Of a stretch of 64,000 nt of DNA, positions 1 through 7,596 are shown piece after piece. The notes under the pieces were generated by a model that was not told the DNA's origin, searched no databases, and was given only the letters and a program-made list of their open reading frames with translations. The stretch spans positions 124,001 to 188,000 of the forward strand of contig NZ_FNIE01000001.1 in assembly GCF_900103985.1 (NCBI RefSeq), in the 5' to 3' direction. The translations under genes were made by a program, and so were the position numbers. This DNA is from Actinacidiphila guanduensis. Its GTDB lineage: Bacteria > Actinomycetota > Actinomycetes > Streptomycetales > Streptomycetaceae. The first letter of the stretch is position 1; each line of letters begins with the position of its first letter.

Positions 1-1218
1 GGGCAGCTCGGGGTGGACCCAGGCGAAGGCGCGCAGCATGTTGCGCATCTGCGCCATCCCGGCCGCCGCCTCCAGGTCGTGCCCGACGACGTCGCCGACG
101 GCGACGGCGGTCGCGTCCTCGGAGAGGATGAAGGCGTCGTACCAGTCGCCGCCGACCTGCGAGGCGTCGGGCGCCGGCAGGTAGCGGGCGGTCATCCGCA
201 GGCCCGGGATGCGCGGCATCTGCGGCAGCAGGTGGCGCTGCATGGTCTCGGCGACCTTGCGCTGCCGCTGGTAGAGGCGGGCGTTGTCCAGGGCCAGGCC
301 GGTACGGCGGGCGATGTCCTCCAGCAGCGCGAGGTCGTCCTCGGTGAACGGGTCGGGCCGCTCGGAGCGGCCCAGGGTGAGGGCGCCCATGGCCTCGCGC
401 AGCCGGTGGATGGGGACGATGACGGCCGAGTGCATGCCGCTGGCGTCGAACAACCGCCGCTGCTCGACCGCCACGTCGGAGTCCGGCGGGCCCTGGTAGG
501 CCTGCGGTCCGGTGAGGGAGGAGGCGACCCCGCGCAGCGCCCGCGACAGCGGCATCGGCGATTCCGCGGGCACCGGCGGCATGGGGCCCTGCAGCTCCTC
601 GCGCACCTGCACGGCGCCGTCCTCGACATGGGCGACGACCGCGCGCCTGACCTCGTCGTGCTCGGTGATCAGGTCGACCACGGCCCAGTCGGCCAGGCGG
701 GGCAGGACCAGGTGGACCAGGCGGCTCAGCGTCTCGTCGACGTCCAGGGTGGAGGTCAGCTGCTGAGTGGTCTCGGCGAGCAGGGCCAGTCGCTCCAGTT
801 GCGAGAGCGGGGCCGTAACCCCCTGCCGTAGCGGGGCCGGGTCGACGGGGTGGAAGACCGTGAGCGCGCTCGCCCCACGGCCGCCCTCCCAGGGGGTGAC
901 GAGCCAGAAGATCCGCAGCAGCGAGCCGTCACCGCGCTCCAGCCACTCGTCCTCGCCCTGCGCGGTGGTGCGGGCGCGGGCGGACTGCCGCAGCGCGCAC
1001 CGGGTCCTGGGCACCCGTTCGCCGCGGCCGCTGCGGTGGAGCAGGTCGTGCGCGTCCTGGCCGACGACCGCGGCGGCGGCGCGGCCGAGCAGCTTTTCCG
1101 CCCGGTTGTTCAGCGCGGTGACCACGCCCTGTTCGTCGGTGGTGTAGGCACCGGCGCCCAAGGCGTGCAGCAGTCCCGATATGTCCTCCGGGACCTGCCC
1201 GGAGGCTTTACTCGTCAT
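1..1218 (-). CDS. PAS-GAF-PP2C (SpoIIE-type) phosphatase, C-terminus cut by window edge
   Basis: Predicted serine phosphatase of the SpoIIE/PP2C class. In actinomycetes these proteins usually dephosphorylate anti-sigma-factor antagonists in partner-switching pathways. 406 codons are visible from ATG 1218 to the left edge. A PAS-like sensor covers about residues 12-125 and a GAF domain about 150-320 (core SAVIVPIHRL). The PP2C core starts near residue 345 with the metal-binding strand QVGGDWYDAF followed by VGDVVGHD. The remaining catalytic residues and any C-terminal HATPase domain lie outside the window. An ATG at 1229 is out of frame, so 1218 is the natural start. It is one of three SpoIIE-type proteins in the window (see 40115 and 54487). 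The signal it senses and its target cannot be told from sequence. Confidence 0.9.
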   Translation of the reverse strand, partial: MTSKASGQVPEDISGLLHALGAGAYTTDEQGVVTALNNRAEKLLGRAAAAVVGQDAHDLLHRSGRGERVPRTRCALRQSARARTTAQGEDEWLERGDGSLLRIFWLVTPWEGGRGASALTVFHPVDPAPLRQGVTAPLSQLERLALLAETTQQLTSTLDVDETLSRLVHLVLPRLADWAVVDLITEHDEVRRAVVAHVEDGAVQVREELQGPMPPVPAESPMPLSRALRGVASSLTGPQAYQGPPDSDVAVEQRRLFDASGMHSAVIVPIHRLREAMGALTLGRSERPDPFTEDDLALLEDIARRTGLALDNARLYQRQRKVAETMQRHLLPQMPRIPGLRMTARYLPAPDASQVGGDWYDAFILSEDATAVAVGDVVGHDLEAAAGMAQMRNMLRAFAWVHPELP

Positions 1219-1336
1219 ACCGTCACCATACCCAGCAGGGCTGCCCCCACCGTTCCCGCCGATCGCACGCGCCTCTGCCGCCTCCTGCGGGCGGCGGGCG
1301 CGGCCGGCGGCTTTTCCGCCCCGCGCGGGCCCCGGA

Positions 1337-2242
1337 TCAGGCCTCCAGCGCGGCCAGCACCGCCCCGAGCTGGCCGCGCGGGTCCGCACCGACCGGGCGC
1401 AGGACGACGGTGTCGGCGCCGGCCGCCCACAGGGCCCGCACGCGGGCGGCGGCCTCGGCCGGGGTGCCCGCGGTGAAGTGCACGTCGGGGGCTGGGATGC
1501 CGAGCCAGGCGGCGTACTCCGCCCGGATCGGGGCGAGGGCGGCTTCCACCCGCGCGGGGTCGTCGGAGACGGCCAGGTGGCTGAAGACGATCAGCTCGTG
1601 CGGCCCGGTGGCGCCGGCCGCGGCGCGCCCCGAGGCGATGCGGGCGAGCGCGGCCGCGACCCGCTCGGGGCCCTGGCCCTCCGCCATGACGGTGCCGTCG
1701 GCCACCCGTCCGGACAGTTCCAGGGAGCGCGGCCGCACCACGCCGGCCACGAGCGGGGGCACCTCGGCCGGCGGGTGGACCAGGGCGGTGTCCTCGATCC
1801 GGACCGCCTTGCCGCGCAGGTCGGCCCGCTCGCCGCGGAGCAGGGTCCGCACCGCGACGACGGTCTCCTCCAGCAGGGCGAGCTTGTCGGGGTGGGTGGC
1901 GCCCACCCGCTCCATCCACTCGGGGACGCCGTGCCCGATGCCGGCCACCAGGCGGCCGGGGAAGAGCCGGGCGAGCGTGCCGAGTTCCATGGCGAGCAGT
2001 GCGGGGTTGCGCAGCGGCGCGGGCGCGATGCCGATGCCGACCCGCAGGCCGCCGGTGGCGGACAGGGCGAGCGCCGCGGAGGAGATCGAGCCGGCCCAGC
2101 CGAGGTCCTCCACGACCCACAGGTCGTCGGCGCCGTCGGCCTCGACGTCCCGGGCGAAGCCGGTCAGCTCCTCGGGCGGACGGCTCCTGTCGAAGACCAC
2201 ACCGATCCGGCCGCGCGGCACGGGGCTGTTCGTCATGCGCAC
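1337..2242 (-). CDS. LLM-class flavin-dependent (luciferase-like) oxidoreductase
   Basis: A 301-residue bacterial-luciferase-like protein with the TIM-barrel pattern of FMN- or F420-dependent monooxygenases and reductases. Visible landmarks are the N-terminal strand RIGVVFDRSRPPEEL, the turn WVVEDLGWAG near residue 43, the strand RVGIGIAPAPLRNPALLAM that typifies the family around residue 67, and the GRLVAGIGHG strand near residue 95. Length is normal (290-350 for the family). The start may be residue 1 (ATG 2242) or the methionine two codons later (2236). It is followed on the same strand by the phosphatase at 1218 after 118 bp without an obvious terminator. Actinomycetes encode dozens of such enzymes with unassigned substrates, and whether FMN or F420 is used cannot be decided here. 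Confidence 0.9.
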   Translation of the reverse strand: MRMTNSPVPRGRIGVVFDRSRPPEELTGFARDVEADGADDLWVVEDLGWAGSISSAALALSATGGLRVGIGIAPAPLRNPALLAMELGTLARLFPGRLVAGIGHGVPEWMERVGATHPDKLALLEETVVAVRTLLRGERADLRGKAVRIEDTALVHPPAEVPPLVAGVVRPRSLELSGRVADGTVMAEGQGPERVAAALARIASGRAAAGATGPHELIVFSHLAVSDDPARVEAALAPIRAEYAAWLGIPAPDVHFTAGTPAEAAARVRALWAAGADTVVLRPVGADPRGQLGAVLAALEA

Positions 2243-2245
2243 AAC

Positions 2246-2467
2246 TTAGCGGTTGGTTCCGGAAGTCCTGTCGTAGGCGGCCAAGTAGGCCAGGGCGCCG
2301 CCTCGGCCGTAGGTGTGGTTCACGCGCATCGCCCGGGCCTGCCCGGGCGCGAGCGTGGGGTGGCAACGGCAGCGGACCTGGATGGAGGTCTTGAGCCGGC
2401 GGCGCTCCGAGGCGGTCAGTACCACGGGCACGGCGCGGGTGACTGGCACGGGAAGAGGTCGATCCAC
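2246..2467 (-). pseudogene. IS630-family transposase remnant with large internal in-frame deletion
   Basis: A 73-codon open frame made of two pieces of an IS630-type (DDE) transposase. Residues 1-25 match the usual N-terminus of actinobacterial IS630 transposases (VPVVLTASERRRLK). The next residues jump directly to the middle of the protein (KTSIQ, CRCHPTLAPG, NHTYGRGGALAYLAAYD), a stretch that normally lies more than 100 residues later, after the helix-turn-helix and first catalytic Asp. The frame then stops a few residues past the AYLAAYD motif, so the C-terminal catalytic part is missing too. No terminal inverted repeats were recognised. It lies tail-to-head between the sigma factor and the LLM oxidoreductase. 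This is a dead remnant and no active transposase is expected. The family assignment rests on remembered motifs, not on a search. Confidence 0.7.
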
Positions 2468-2475
2468 GGGCGCGA

Positions 2476-3729
2476 TCAGCTCTGTGCGGAGGTGAGGCGC
2501 ATGGCACGGGCGGTGAGATGACGTCGTTCCGGCGCGCTGGTAGTGCGTCGGGCGGCGTCGAAGTAGGCGTCCGCCGCAGCCTGGTGCTCGCCCAGCAGCT
2601 CGAGGAAGTGGGCGCGGGTGGCGAGGAGCCGGTGATGGCGCGCCATCCGCCGGTCGGACTCCAGGGCGGCGAGCAACTCCAACCCGGCGGCGGGGCCGTG
2701 CACCATGGCGACGGCGACCGCGCGGTTGAGGGTGACCATCGGGTTCGGCGTGACCTGCTCCAAAAGTCCGTACAGTGCGAGGATCTGCGGCCAGTCCGTG
2801 GAGTCGACATGCTCGGCCTCGTCATGGACGGCGGCAATCGCGGCCTGCAATTGATACGGGCCGACCCCACCCCGGGGCAGGGTCCGGCTGATCAGGTCGA
2901 CTCCCTCGGCGATGAGCCGACGATCCCACTGGCCGCGGTCCTGTTCGGTCAGCGGCACCAGGTCGCCGCCGGCCCCGGTGCGGGCGGGGCGGCGCGCTTC
3001 GGTGAGCAGCATCAGCGCCAGCAGACCGGCCGCTTCGCCGTCGTCGGGCAGCAGGCGGTGCAGCAGCCGGGTGAGCCGGAGCGCCTCGGCCGACAGGGCC
3101 GGCGCGGTGAGGTCGGCGCCGTCCGTAGTCGTGTACCCCTCGTTGAAGATCAAGTACAGCACGTGCATCACCGCCCCAAGGCGTTCGGCGTGGTCGGCCG
3201 GCTCCGGCATGCGGAGCTGCATACCGGAGGCCTTGATGGTCTGCTTGGCCCGGCTGATGCGCTGGGCCATCGTCGCCTCGGGAACCAGGAAGGCCCTCGC
3301 GATCTGGGCGGTCGTCAGCCCGCCGACCACGCGCAGCGTCAGCGCGATCCGGCTGGGCTCGGACAGCGCCGGGTGGCAGCAGAGGAACAGCAGCGCGAGG
3401 GAGTCGTCCCGATCCGTGCCCGATGCGGCATCCGCGGCATGGCTGAGCAGCTCCGCCTGAGGGGTGGCCAGGGCAATCCGGTCCTCGCGACGCCGCCGGG
3501 CACGCTCGCTTCGCACCTGGTCGACCAACCTGCGGGAGGCGACGGTGACCAGCCAGCCCCGCGGGTTGTCGGGCAGGCCCTCGACCGGCCATCGGAGGGC
3601 GGCGGCGAGCAGCGCCTCCTGCACCGCGTCCTCACACGCGTCGAAGACGCCGTACCGGTGCACCAGCGCGCCGAGGACCTGCGGCGCCAACTCGCGCAGC
3701 AGGTCCTCCGCGCGGTGATCCACGCTCAC
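2476..3729 (-). CDS. ECF42-type RNA polymerase sigma factor with long C-terminal extension
   Basis: An extracytoplasmic-function sigma factor of 417 residues, about twice the length of a minimal ECF protein. Sigma-2 is visible at about residues 8-75 (core DACEDAVQEALLAAALRWP) and sigma-4 at about 108-165 (helix-turn-helix LTTAQIARAF then EATMAQRISRAKQ). Residues about 185-417 are a helical, TPR-like extension of the DUF6596 kind. Extension plus an adjacent YCII/DGPF gene is the hallmark of group ECF42, which lacks a classical membrane anti-sigma factor. GTG 3729 is chosen because it overlaps the stop of the YCII gene (GTGA), implying translational coupling. The operon carries an ECF42-like promoter at 4141-4167. 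The inducing signal is unknown. Confidence 0.9.
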   Translation of the reverse strand: MSVDHRAEDLLRELAPQVLGALVHRYGVFDACEDAVQEALLAAALRWPVEGLPDNPRGWLVTVASRRLVDQVRSERARRRREDRIALATPQAELLSHAADAASGTDRDDSLALLFLCCHPALSEPSRIALTLRVVGGLTTAQIARAFLVPEATMAQRISRAKQTIKASGMQLRMPEPADHAERLGAVMHVLYLIFNEGYTTTDGADLTAPALSAEALRLTRLLHRLLPDDGEAAGLLALMLLTEARRPARTGAGGDLVPLTEQDRGQWDRRLIAEGVDLISRTLPRGGVGPYQLQAAIAAVHDEAEHVDSTDWPQILALYGLLEQVTPNPMVTLNRAVAVAMVHGPAAGLELLAALESDRRMARHHRLLATRAHFLELLGEHQAAADAYFDAARRTTSAPERRHLTARAMRLTSAQS

Positions 3730-4088
3730 ACGTCCGCCGCGGCCTCGTGCAGGACGGGCCACAGCTCGACCGGTTCCACGTCGGCGAAGGGCATGTCCGC
3801 CGCGATCTGCTGTGCCCGCTCCAGGCTCTCGCAGTCGAGCAAGTAGAAGCTCGCGAGGTACTCCTTGGTCTCCAGATAGGGGCCGTCGGTCACCATCGCG
3901 GCCCCGTCCTTGCGGCGCACGAGCTGGGCGAGGGCCGCGTCCGCCAGACCGTAGGCACCGATGAGCTCCCCGGTCCCCTGGTACTTCTTGTTGAACGCGT
4001 CCTGCCTGGCGATCGCCTCCGGCCATGCTTCGGCCGGAAACGAGTCCCACTTGGCCTGATTGCCATAGATCATCGCGACGTACTTCAT
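3726..4088 (-). CDS. YCII-related (DGPF-domain) protein, partner of the ECF42 sigma factor
   Basis: A small 120-residue soluble protein of the YCII/DGPF family, a ferredoxin-like fold. It begins MKYVAMIYGNQAKW and carries the family core TDGPYLETKEYLASFYLLDC (residues about 67-86), the DGPF-type loop that gives the family its name. Genes of this family are encoded next to ECF42 sigma factors across actinobacteria, singly or in arrays, and are regarded as members of the sigma regulon. Here it is first in a two-gene operon and its stop overlaps the sigma start by 4 bp. No membrane segment or metal ligand set is apparent. Its biochemical role is not established. ATG 4088 is the only sensible start. 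Confidence 0.9.
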   Translation of the reverse strand: MKYVAMIYGNQAKWDSFPAEAWPEAIARQDAFNKKYQGTGELIGAYGLADAALAQLVRRKDGAAMVTDGPYLETKEYLASFYLLDCESLERAQQIAADMPFADVEPVELWPVLHEAAADV

Positions 4089-4140
4089 CTCGGGCGTTCC
4101 CCCGGTTCTGCGTGCCCCGTTGGCGCGCTGTCACCCCTCA

Positions 4141-4167
4141 GTCGGAGCAGGAAGCAGGTCCTCGACA
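4141..4167 (-). promoter_or_regulatory. Candidate ECF42 autoregulatory promoter
   Basis: Read on the minus strand, TGTCGA (4167-4162) is followed after exactly 17 bp by CGAC (4144-4141). As I recall, ECF42 sigma factors recognise TGTCGA at -35 and a short CGA/T-C element at -10, so this is the expected site for the downstream YCII-sigma operon. The transcript would start near 4135 and leave a leader of about 47 nt before ATG 4088. Confidence 0.6.
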
Positions 4168-4435
4168 TCCGGCGACAAACTTCTTCGACTTTTTCTCCGC
4201 GCCGCCGACGGCAGGCCTGGGCACTCCCGTGCGGCTACGGAAGATCAACATACGGCCCTCGGCCCCCACAGGACGCACCGGCTGGGCATGCCACGCGCCG
4301 AGCGGACAACCGGCATCTCACACAGGCCCTGCCGCTACGTCAACCCCCGAAGGACTTCCGGAGCCGACCACTTAGCGCCTGCGCTCGCCACTCCCCCATG
4401 GCGGCCAGGAGCGGCCCGTGGCATTCTAGAGGGCG
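4168..4435. other. Intergenic region between divergent YCII-sigma and GntR-MFS operons
   Basis: The divergent gap runs from 4089 to 4473. Its left end holds the ECF42-like promoter and its right end the GntR promoter. The middle has a short AT-richer patch (about 4176-4197) unlike its surroundings. The open frames running through it have no recognisable protein pattern. I see no RNA gene or further clear element. Confidence 0.5.
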
Positions 4436-4467
4436 TTGCATGCAAGAATGCATGCATGCGGTACGGT
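4436..4467 (+). promoter_or_regulatory. Promoter/operator of the GntR-MFS operon (ATGCAT-rich, leaderless type)
   Basis: TTGCAT at 4436-4441 resembles a -35 element. TACGGT at 4462-4467 fits a TAnnnT -10 and ends 6 bp before GTG 4474, the spacing of leaderless actinomycete promoters. The 20-bp spacer is long and is filled with overlapping TGCATGCA and ATGCATGCAT palindromes. These may be the GntR operator. They also resemble the ARG-box-like motif in the argG promoter (9571-9605). Confidence 0.5.
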
Positions 4468-4473
4468 CGTCGG

Positions 4474-5133
4474 GTGACCGAGACCTATGAAGGGTCCGCG
4501 GTGGCGCCGCTCCCGGCGGCCGACCGCGCGTACCTGCACACCAAGCGGGCAATCCTGCGCGGCGACCTGGTGGGCGGCCAGGTCGTCAGCGAGGGGCAGA
4601 TCTGCGACGCCCTGGGGATCAGCCGGACCCCCGTGCACGAGGCGTTCCTGCGGCTGGACGCCGAGCGCCTGCTGGCGCTGGCGCCCCGGCGCGGGGCCGT
4701 CGTGGTGCCGATGGAGCCGCAGGAGGCGCGCAACGTGCTGGAGATGCGCGAGGCGGTCGAGGGCGCGGCGGCGGCTCGGCTCGTCGCGGACGGGCCCGCG
4801 CCCGCGCCGCTGCTGGAGCGGCTGCGGGCCAACCTCGACCGGCAGCGGGACTTCGCCGACGCGGCCGACACCGACGGCTTCATCGGCTGCGACGAGGACT
4901 TCCACGCGGCCGTGGTGACCGGTTCGGGCAACGCCACCGCCGTGCACTTCTTCGCCCTGCTGCGCGACCGGCAGCAGCGGCTGCGCCACCAGCTCCTGGG
5001 CCTGCGCCCGGGCGAGCTGGGTGTGGTCCTCGCCGACCACCACCGCCTCCTCGCCCGCCTCGCGGCCGGCGACGCGGACGGCTACCGCACCGAACTGGCC
5101 GCGCACGTGGCCCGCCACCGGGGTGCGCTGTGA
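4474..5133 (+). CDS. GntR-family (FadR/FCD-type) transcriptional regulator
   Basis: A 219-residue one-component regulator. An N-terminal winged helix occupies about residues 10-75 (AYLHTKRAILRGDLVGG, then ICDALGISRTPVHEAFLRL, the typical GntR recognition helix). An all-helical FCD ligand-binding domain occupies about 80-210, with the metal/ligand-type residues D and H in CDEDFHAAVV and in ADHHRLL. GTG 4474 is preferred because it lies 6 bp after a TACGGT -10, and the in-frame ATG at 4456 falls inside the operator palindromes. Its stop overlaps the MFS start by 4 bp (GTGA), so it is translationally coupled to its likely target. It probably represses the operon until an effector (perhaps the MFS substrate) binds. 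Confidence 0.9.
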   Translation: MTETYEGSAVAPLPAADRAYLHTKRAILRGDLVGGQVVSEGQICDALGISRTPVHEAFLRLDAERLLALAPRRGAVVVPMEPQEARNVLEMREAVEGAAAARLVADGPAPAPLLERLRANLDRQRDFADAADTDGFIGCDEDFHAAVVTGSGNATAVHFFALLRDRQQRLRHQLLGLRPGELGVVLADHHRLLARLAAGDADGYRTELAAHVARHRGAL

Positions 5134-6437
5134 CCGCGAACGGGACGGCGGGCCGCACCCGCAGCCCCGCCCTGCCGGGTGCGGCCGCCGCCCCCGGCGC
5201 CTGGCGGGCGGTGTTCGGCGCGATCTTCGCGAGCACCTGGTGCGGCAACCAGTTCAGCCCGCTGCTGCTGATGTACGAGCAGCACCAGCACTACTCGACG
5301 GCGCTGGTGAACATGTTCCTCGGCGTGTACGTCCTGGGCCTGGCGCCCACACTGCTGCTCGCCGGCGCCCTGTCCGACCGCTACGGACGGCGCCCGCTGA
5401 TGTGCGCCGGCATCGTGGCCTCGCTGGCGGCCGGCGGCGCGCTCGCCTTCGGGCCGCTCGGCCCGGCCCCGGTCTTCGCCGGGCGGCTGCTGTCCGGGGT
5501 GACGGTGGGGGTGTCGATGGCGGTGGGCAACAGCTGGCTCAAGGAGCTGTCCCAGCCGCCCCACGACCCGGCGGCCGACGCCGGGACCGGTGCCCGCCGC
5601 GCCTCCCTGGCCTTCACCCTCGGCTCGGGCTGCGGCGCCCTGGTCGCGGGGGCGCTCGCCCAGTGGGGACCGTGGCCCGAGGTGCTGCCCTTCCTGGTGC
5701 AGATCGCTGTCGCCGCTCCGTTCACGCTGCTCGTCGCCCGGGTCCCGGAGACCGGCCGGGGCGGCCTGCCGGGGCCGCTGCGGGCGCAGTTGCGTGTTCC
5801 CGCGGCGGGGCACCGGCGGTTCGTCCGCGTCGTGGCGGTCGCCGCGCCCTGGCTGTTCGCCTCGGCCGCCCTCGCCTACGGCTACCTGCCGGTCCTGCTG
5901 CGGGGCGCGACGGGGCACTGGGGCCTGGCGTACGCCACCGCGCTGACCGGTGTCACCCTCGGTGTCGCGGCTCTCGTACAGCCGTGGGCCAAGCGGCTCG
6001 ACAGCCCGGACAGCGCGCACGGCCTGGTGGTCTCGCTGGTGCTCACCGCGGCCGGGCTCGGCCTGTTCACGCTCGCCCAGTGGCAGCGCTCGCCGCTGCT
6101 CGGCGTGGCGACCGCCGCCGTCCTGGGCTGCGGCATCGGCGTCGGCCTGGTGAGCGGGCTGATGGAGGTGCAGCGGATCGCGGGCCCGCGCGACCTGGCC
6201 GGGCTGACCGGCGTGTTCTACGCGCTGGCCTACGCCGGGTTCCTCACCCCCACCGTGCTCGCCTCCGTCACCCCGCCGCTGCGCACCACCTGGCTGATGC
6301 TCGCCCTGTGCGCGCTCGCCGCGCTCAGCGCGGCCACGGTGCGGCGCCGCACGGGCGACCACCTCCCGGCGCACGCCCACCGGCCGGACCGCATGCTGTC
6401 CCGGGCCGCGGAACCGCAGGAGTCGCCGGCCGAGTGA
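5130..6437 (+). CDS. MFS transporter, coupled to GntR regulator
   Basis: A 435-residue major-facilitator protein in the cytoplasmic membrane with about 12 hydrophobic segments. The diagnostic loop between helices 2 and 3 is present (GALSDRYGRRPLM, about residues 88-100), as is the helix 5 region GSGCGALVAGALAQWGPW. The GTG start overlaps the gntR stop, and there is no independent promoter, so this is a two-gene operon. Substrate and direction are not readable. The ATGCAT-rich promoter shared in style with argG leaves open a link to amino-acid (arginine-type) metabolism, but that is inference. The gene ends 45 bp before the convergent dehydrogenase, and I see no strong hairpin in that gap. Confidence 0.88.
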   Translation: MTANGTAGRTRSPALPGAAAAPGAWRAVFGAIFASTWCGNQFSPLLLMYEQHQHYSTALVNMFLGVYVLGLAPTLLLAGALSDRYGRRPLMCAGIVASLAAGGALAFGPLGPAPVFAGRLLSGVTVGVSMAVGNSWLKELSQPPHDPAADAGTGARRASLAFTLGSGCGALVAGALAQWGPWPEVLPFLVQIAVAAPFTLLVARVPETGRGGLPGPLRAQLRVPAAGHRRFVRVVAVAAPWLFASAALAYGYLPVLLRGATGHWGLAYATALTGVTLGVAALVQPWAKRLDSPDSAHGLVVSLVLTAAGLGLFTLAQWQRSPLLGVATAAVLGCGIGVGLVSGLMEVQRIAGPRDLAGLTGVFYALAYAGFLTPTVLASVTPPLRTTWLMLALCALAALSAATVRRRTGDHLPAHAHRPDRMLSRAAEPQESPAE

Positions 6438-6482
6438 CGTGCCGGGCCGGCGTCCAGCGGGGGGTCGGGCGGCGGCCGTCCG

Positions 6483-7448
6483 TCACCCGCCCGGGGTCAG
6501 CACGATCCGCTGCTCGGGCGGCACGGGTGCGGTCCACGCCTTCTCCACCTCGGCGAGCGGCACCTGCAACGGGTCGGCGCTCAGCGTGCCGGCGGTGAAC
6601 TGCTCGGCCAGCTCCGGCAGTTCGGCGAGGATGTCGCTGACGCCCACCGAGCCCTGCCCGCTGCCCACCAGCTGCACGTTCGCCGCCCGCAGGTAGGCGG
6701 AGGGCAGGGTGATGTCGGGGCCGGCGACGGACCCGATCTGGATCCAGGCGAGCGGCCGGGCCCGGTCGGCGCGGGCGGTGAGCACTGCGCGCAGCGCCTG
6801 CTCGGTGGGCCGCCCCCACAGGTAGTCCACGACCACGTCGACGTCCGCGGCCGCGTCGGCGAGACCGGCGTCGTCGTCCTCTCCCCCGGTCAGCCGGACG
6901 GTCACGTCGGCGCCGCCGGTGTCGCCGAGCACGGCCAGGCGTTCGGGGTCGCGCCCGGCGGCCACCACGTGGGCGGCCCCCAGGTGCTTGGCTATGCGCA
7001 CGGCGAGCCGGCCCGCGTTGCCGGTGGCGCCCAGGACCAGCACCGAGGCGCCGGGCGGGAGCGGGACGCGGCGGCGCAGCGCGACCCAGGAGGACATGCC
7101 CGGGTTCATCGCGGCGGCCACCGCGTAGGGGTCGCTGTCCGCGGGGAGCGGGACGGCGCGGCGGCGGTCGACGACGGCGTACTCGGCCATCGTGCCCGGC
7201 ACGCCGTCGGGCGCGACGAAGTAGAGCAGCTCGCCCTCGGGGGTGCGGCCCACCCCGTCGATGCCGGGGACCATCGGGAGGGTGCCGTCGCAGGTGTAGT
7301 GGGTGCCGTCCGCGGCCGAGCGCACCCGGGGGTGCAGGCCCGCGGCGACGATGTCCACCAGGACCTCGTGCGGGCCGCGGGGCTGCGGCGTGTCGATCGT
7401 CCCGTAGCGGGGCGGGGCGTCGAAGGAGTGGACGACGGCGGCGTGCAT
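6483..7448 (-). CDS. Quinone-oxidoreductase/alcohol-dehydrogenase-like MDR protein
   Basis: A 321-residue medium-chain dehydrogenase/reductase. The N-terminal GroES-like domain (residues about 1-120) lacks the catalytic zinc cysteine/histidine set and the four-cysteine lobe, as in quinone oxidoreductases. The Rossmann fold starts at about 130 with VLVLGATGNAGRLAVRIAKHLGA, so it is an NAD(P)H enzyme. Length is typical. ATG 7448 starts MHAAVVHSFDAPPRYG, the normal beginning for the family. It is transcribed away from the MarR gene at 7597, with twin operator-like repeats between them, so MarR probably represses it. A role in reducing quinones or reactive enones is likely. The substrate is unknown. 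Confidence 0.9.
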   Translation of the reverse strand: MHAAVVHSFDAPPRYGTIDTPQPRGPHEVLVDIVAAGLHPRVRSAADGTHYTCDGTLPMVPGIDGVGRTPEGELLYFVAPDGVPGTMAEYAVVDRRRAVPLPADSDPYAVAAAMNPGMSSWVALRRRVPLPPGASVLVLGATGNAGRLAVRIAKHLGAAHVVAAGRDPERLAVLGDTGGADVTVRLTGGEDDDAGLADAAADVDVVVDYLWGRPTEQALRAVLTARADRARPLAWIQIGSVAGPDITLPSAYLRAANVQLVGSGQGSVGVSDILAELPELAEQFTAGTLSADPLQVPLAEVEKAWTAPVPPEQRIVLTPGG

Positions 7449-7533
7449 GGCGGTCTCCTGGGGTCTGCGGACATCCGGGCGGCGGGCAGGGCGGTATCGG
7501 GCGCGGGCACCACCGGCGGGTCGCCTATGGTTG

Positions 7534-7572
7534 GTGCCACGTACCACCCTGACAGTAGTTTGTGCCACGTAC
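7534..7572. promoter_or_regulatory. Twin operator-like repeats between dehydrogenase and MarR gene
   Basis: GTGCCACGTAC occurs twice as an exact direct repeat (7534-7544 and 7562-7572), with start-to-start spacing of 28 bp. Each copy contains the palindromic core CACGTnC-like step, and the first is flanked by TGGT and ACCA arms. Position and repetition suggest the binding sites of the adjacent MarR protein controlling both divergent genes. Confidence 0.55.
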
Positions 7573-7596
7573 TAGGTCAAGTGGAGGCCGCCACCC

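Noticed and set aside
4456..4473. ATG 4456 as start of the GntR gene
   Set aside because: It lies inside the operator palindromes and before the TACGGT -10, so GTG 4474 is more consistent with a leaderless transcript. Not fully excluded.
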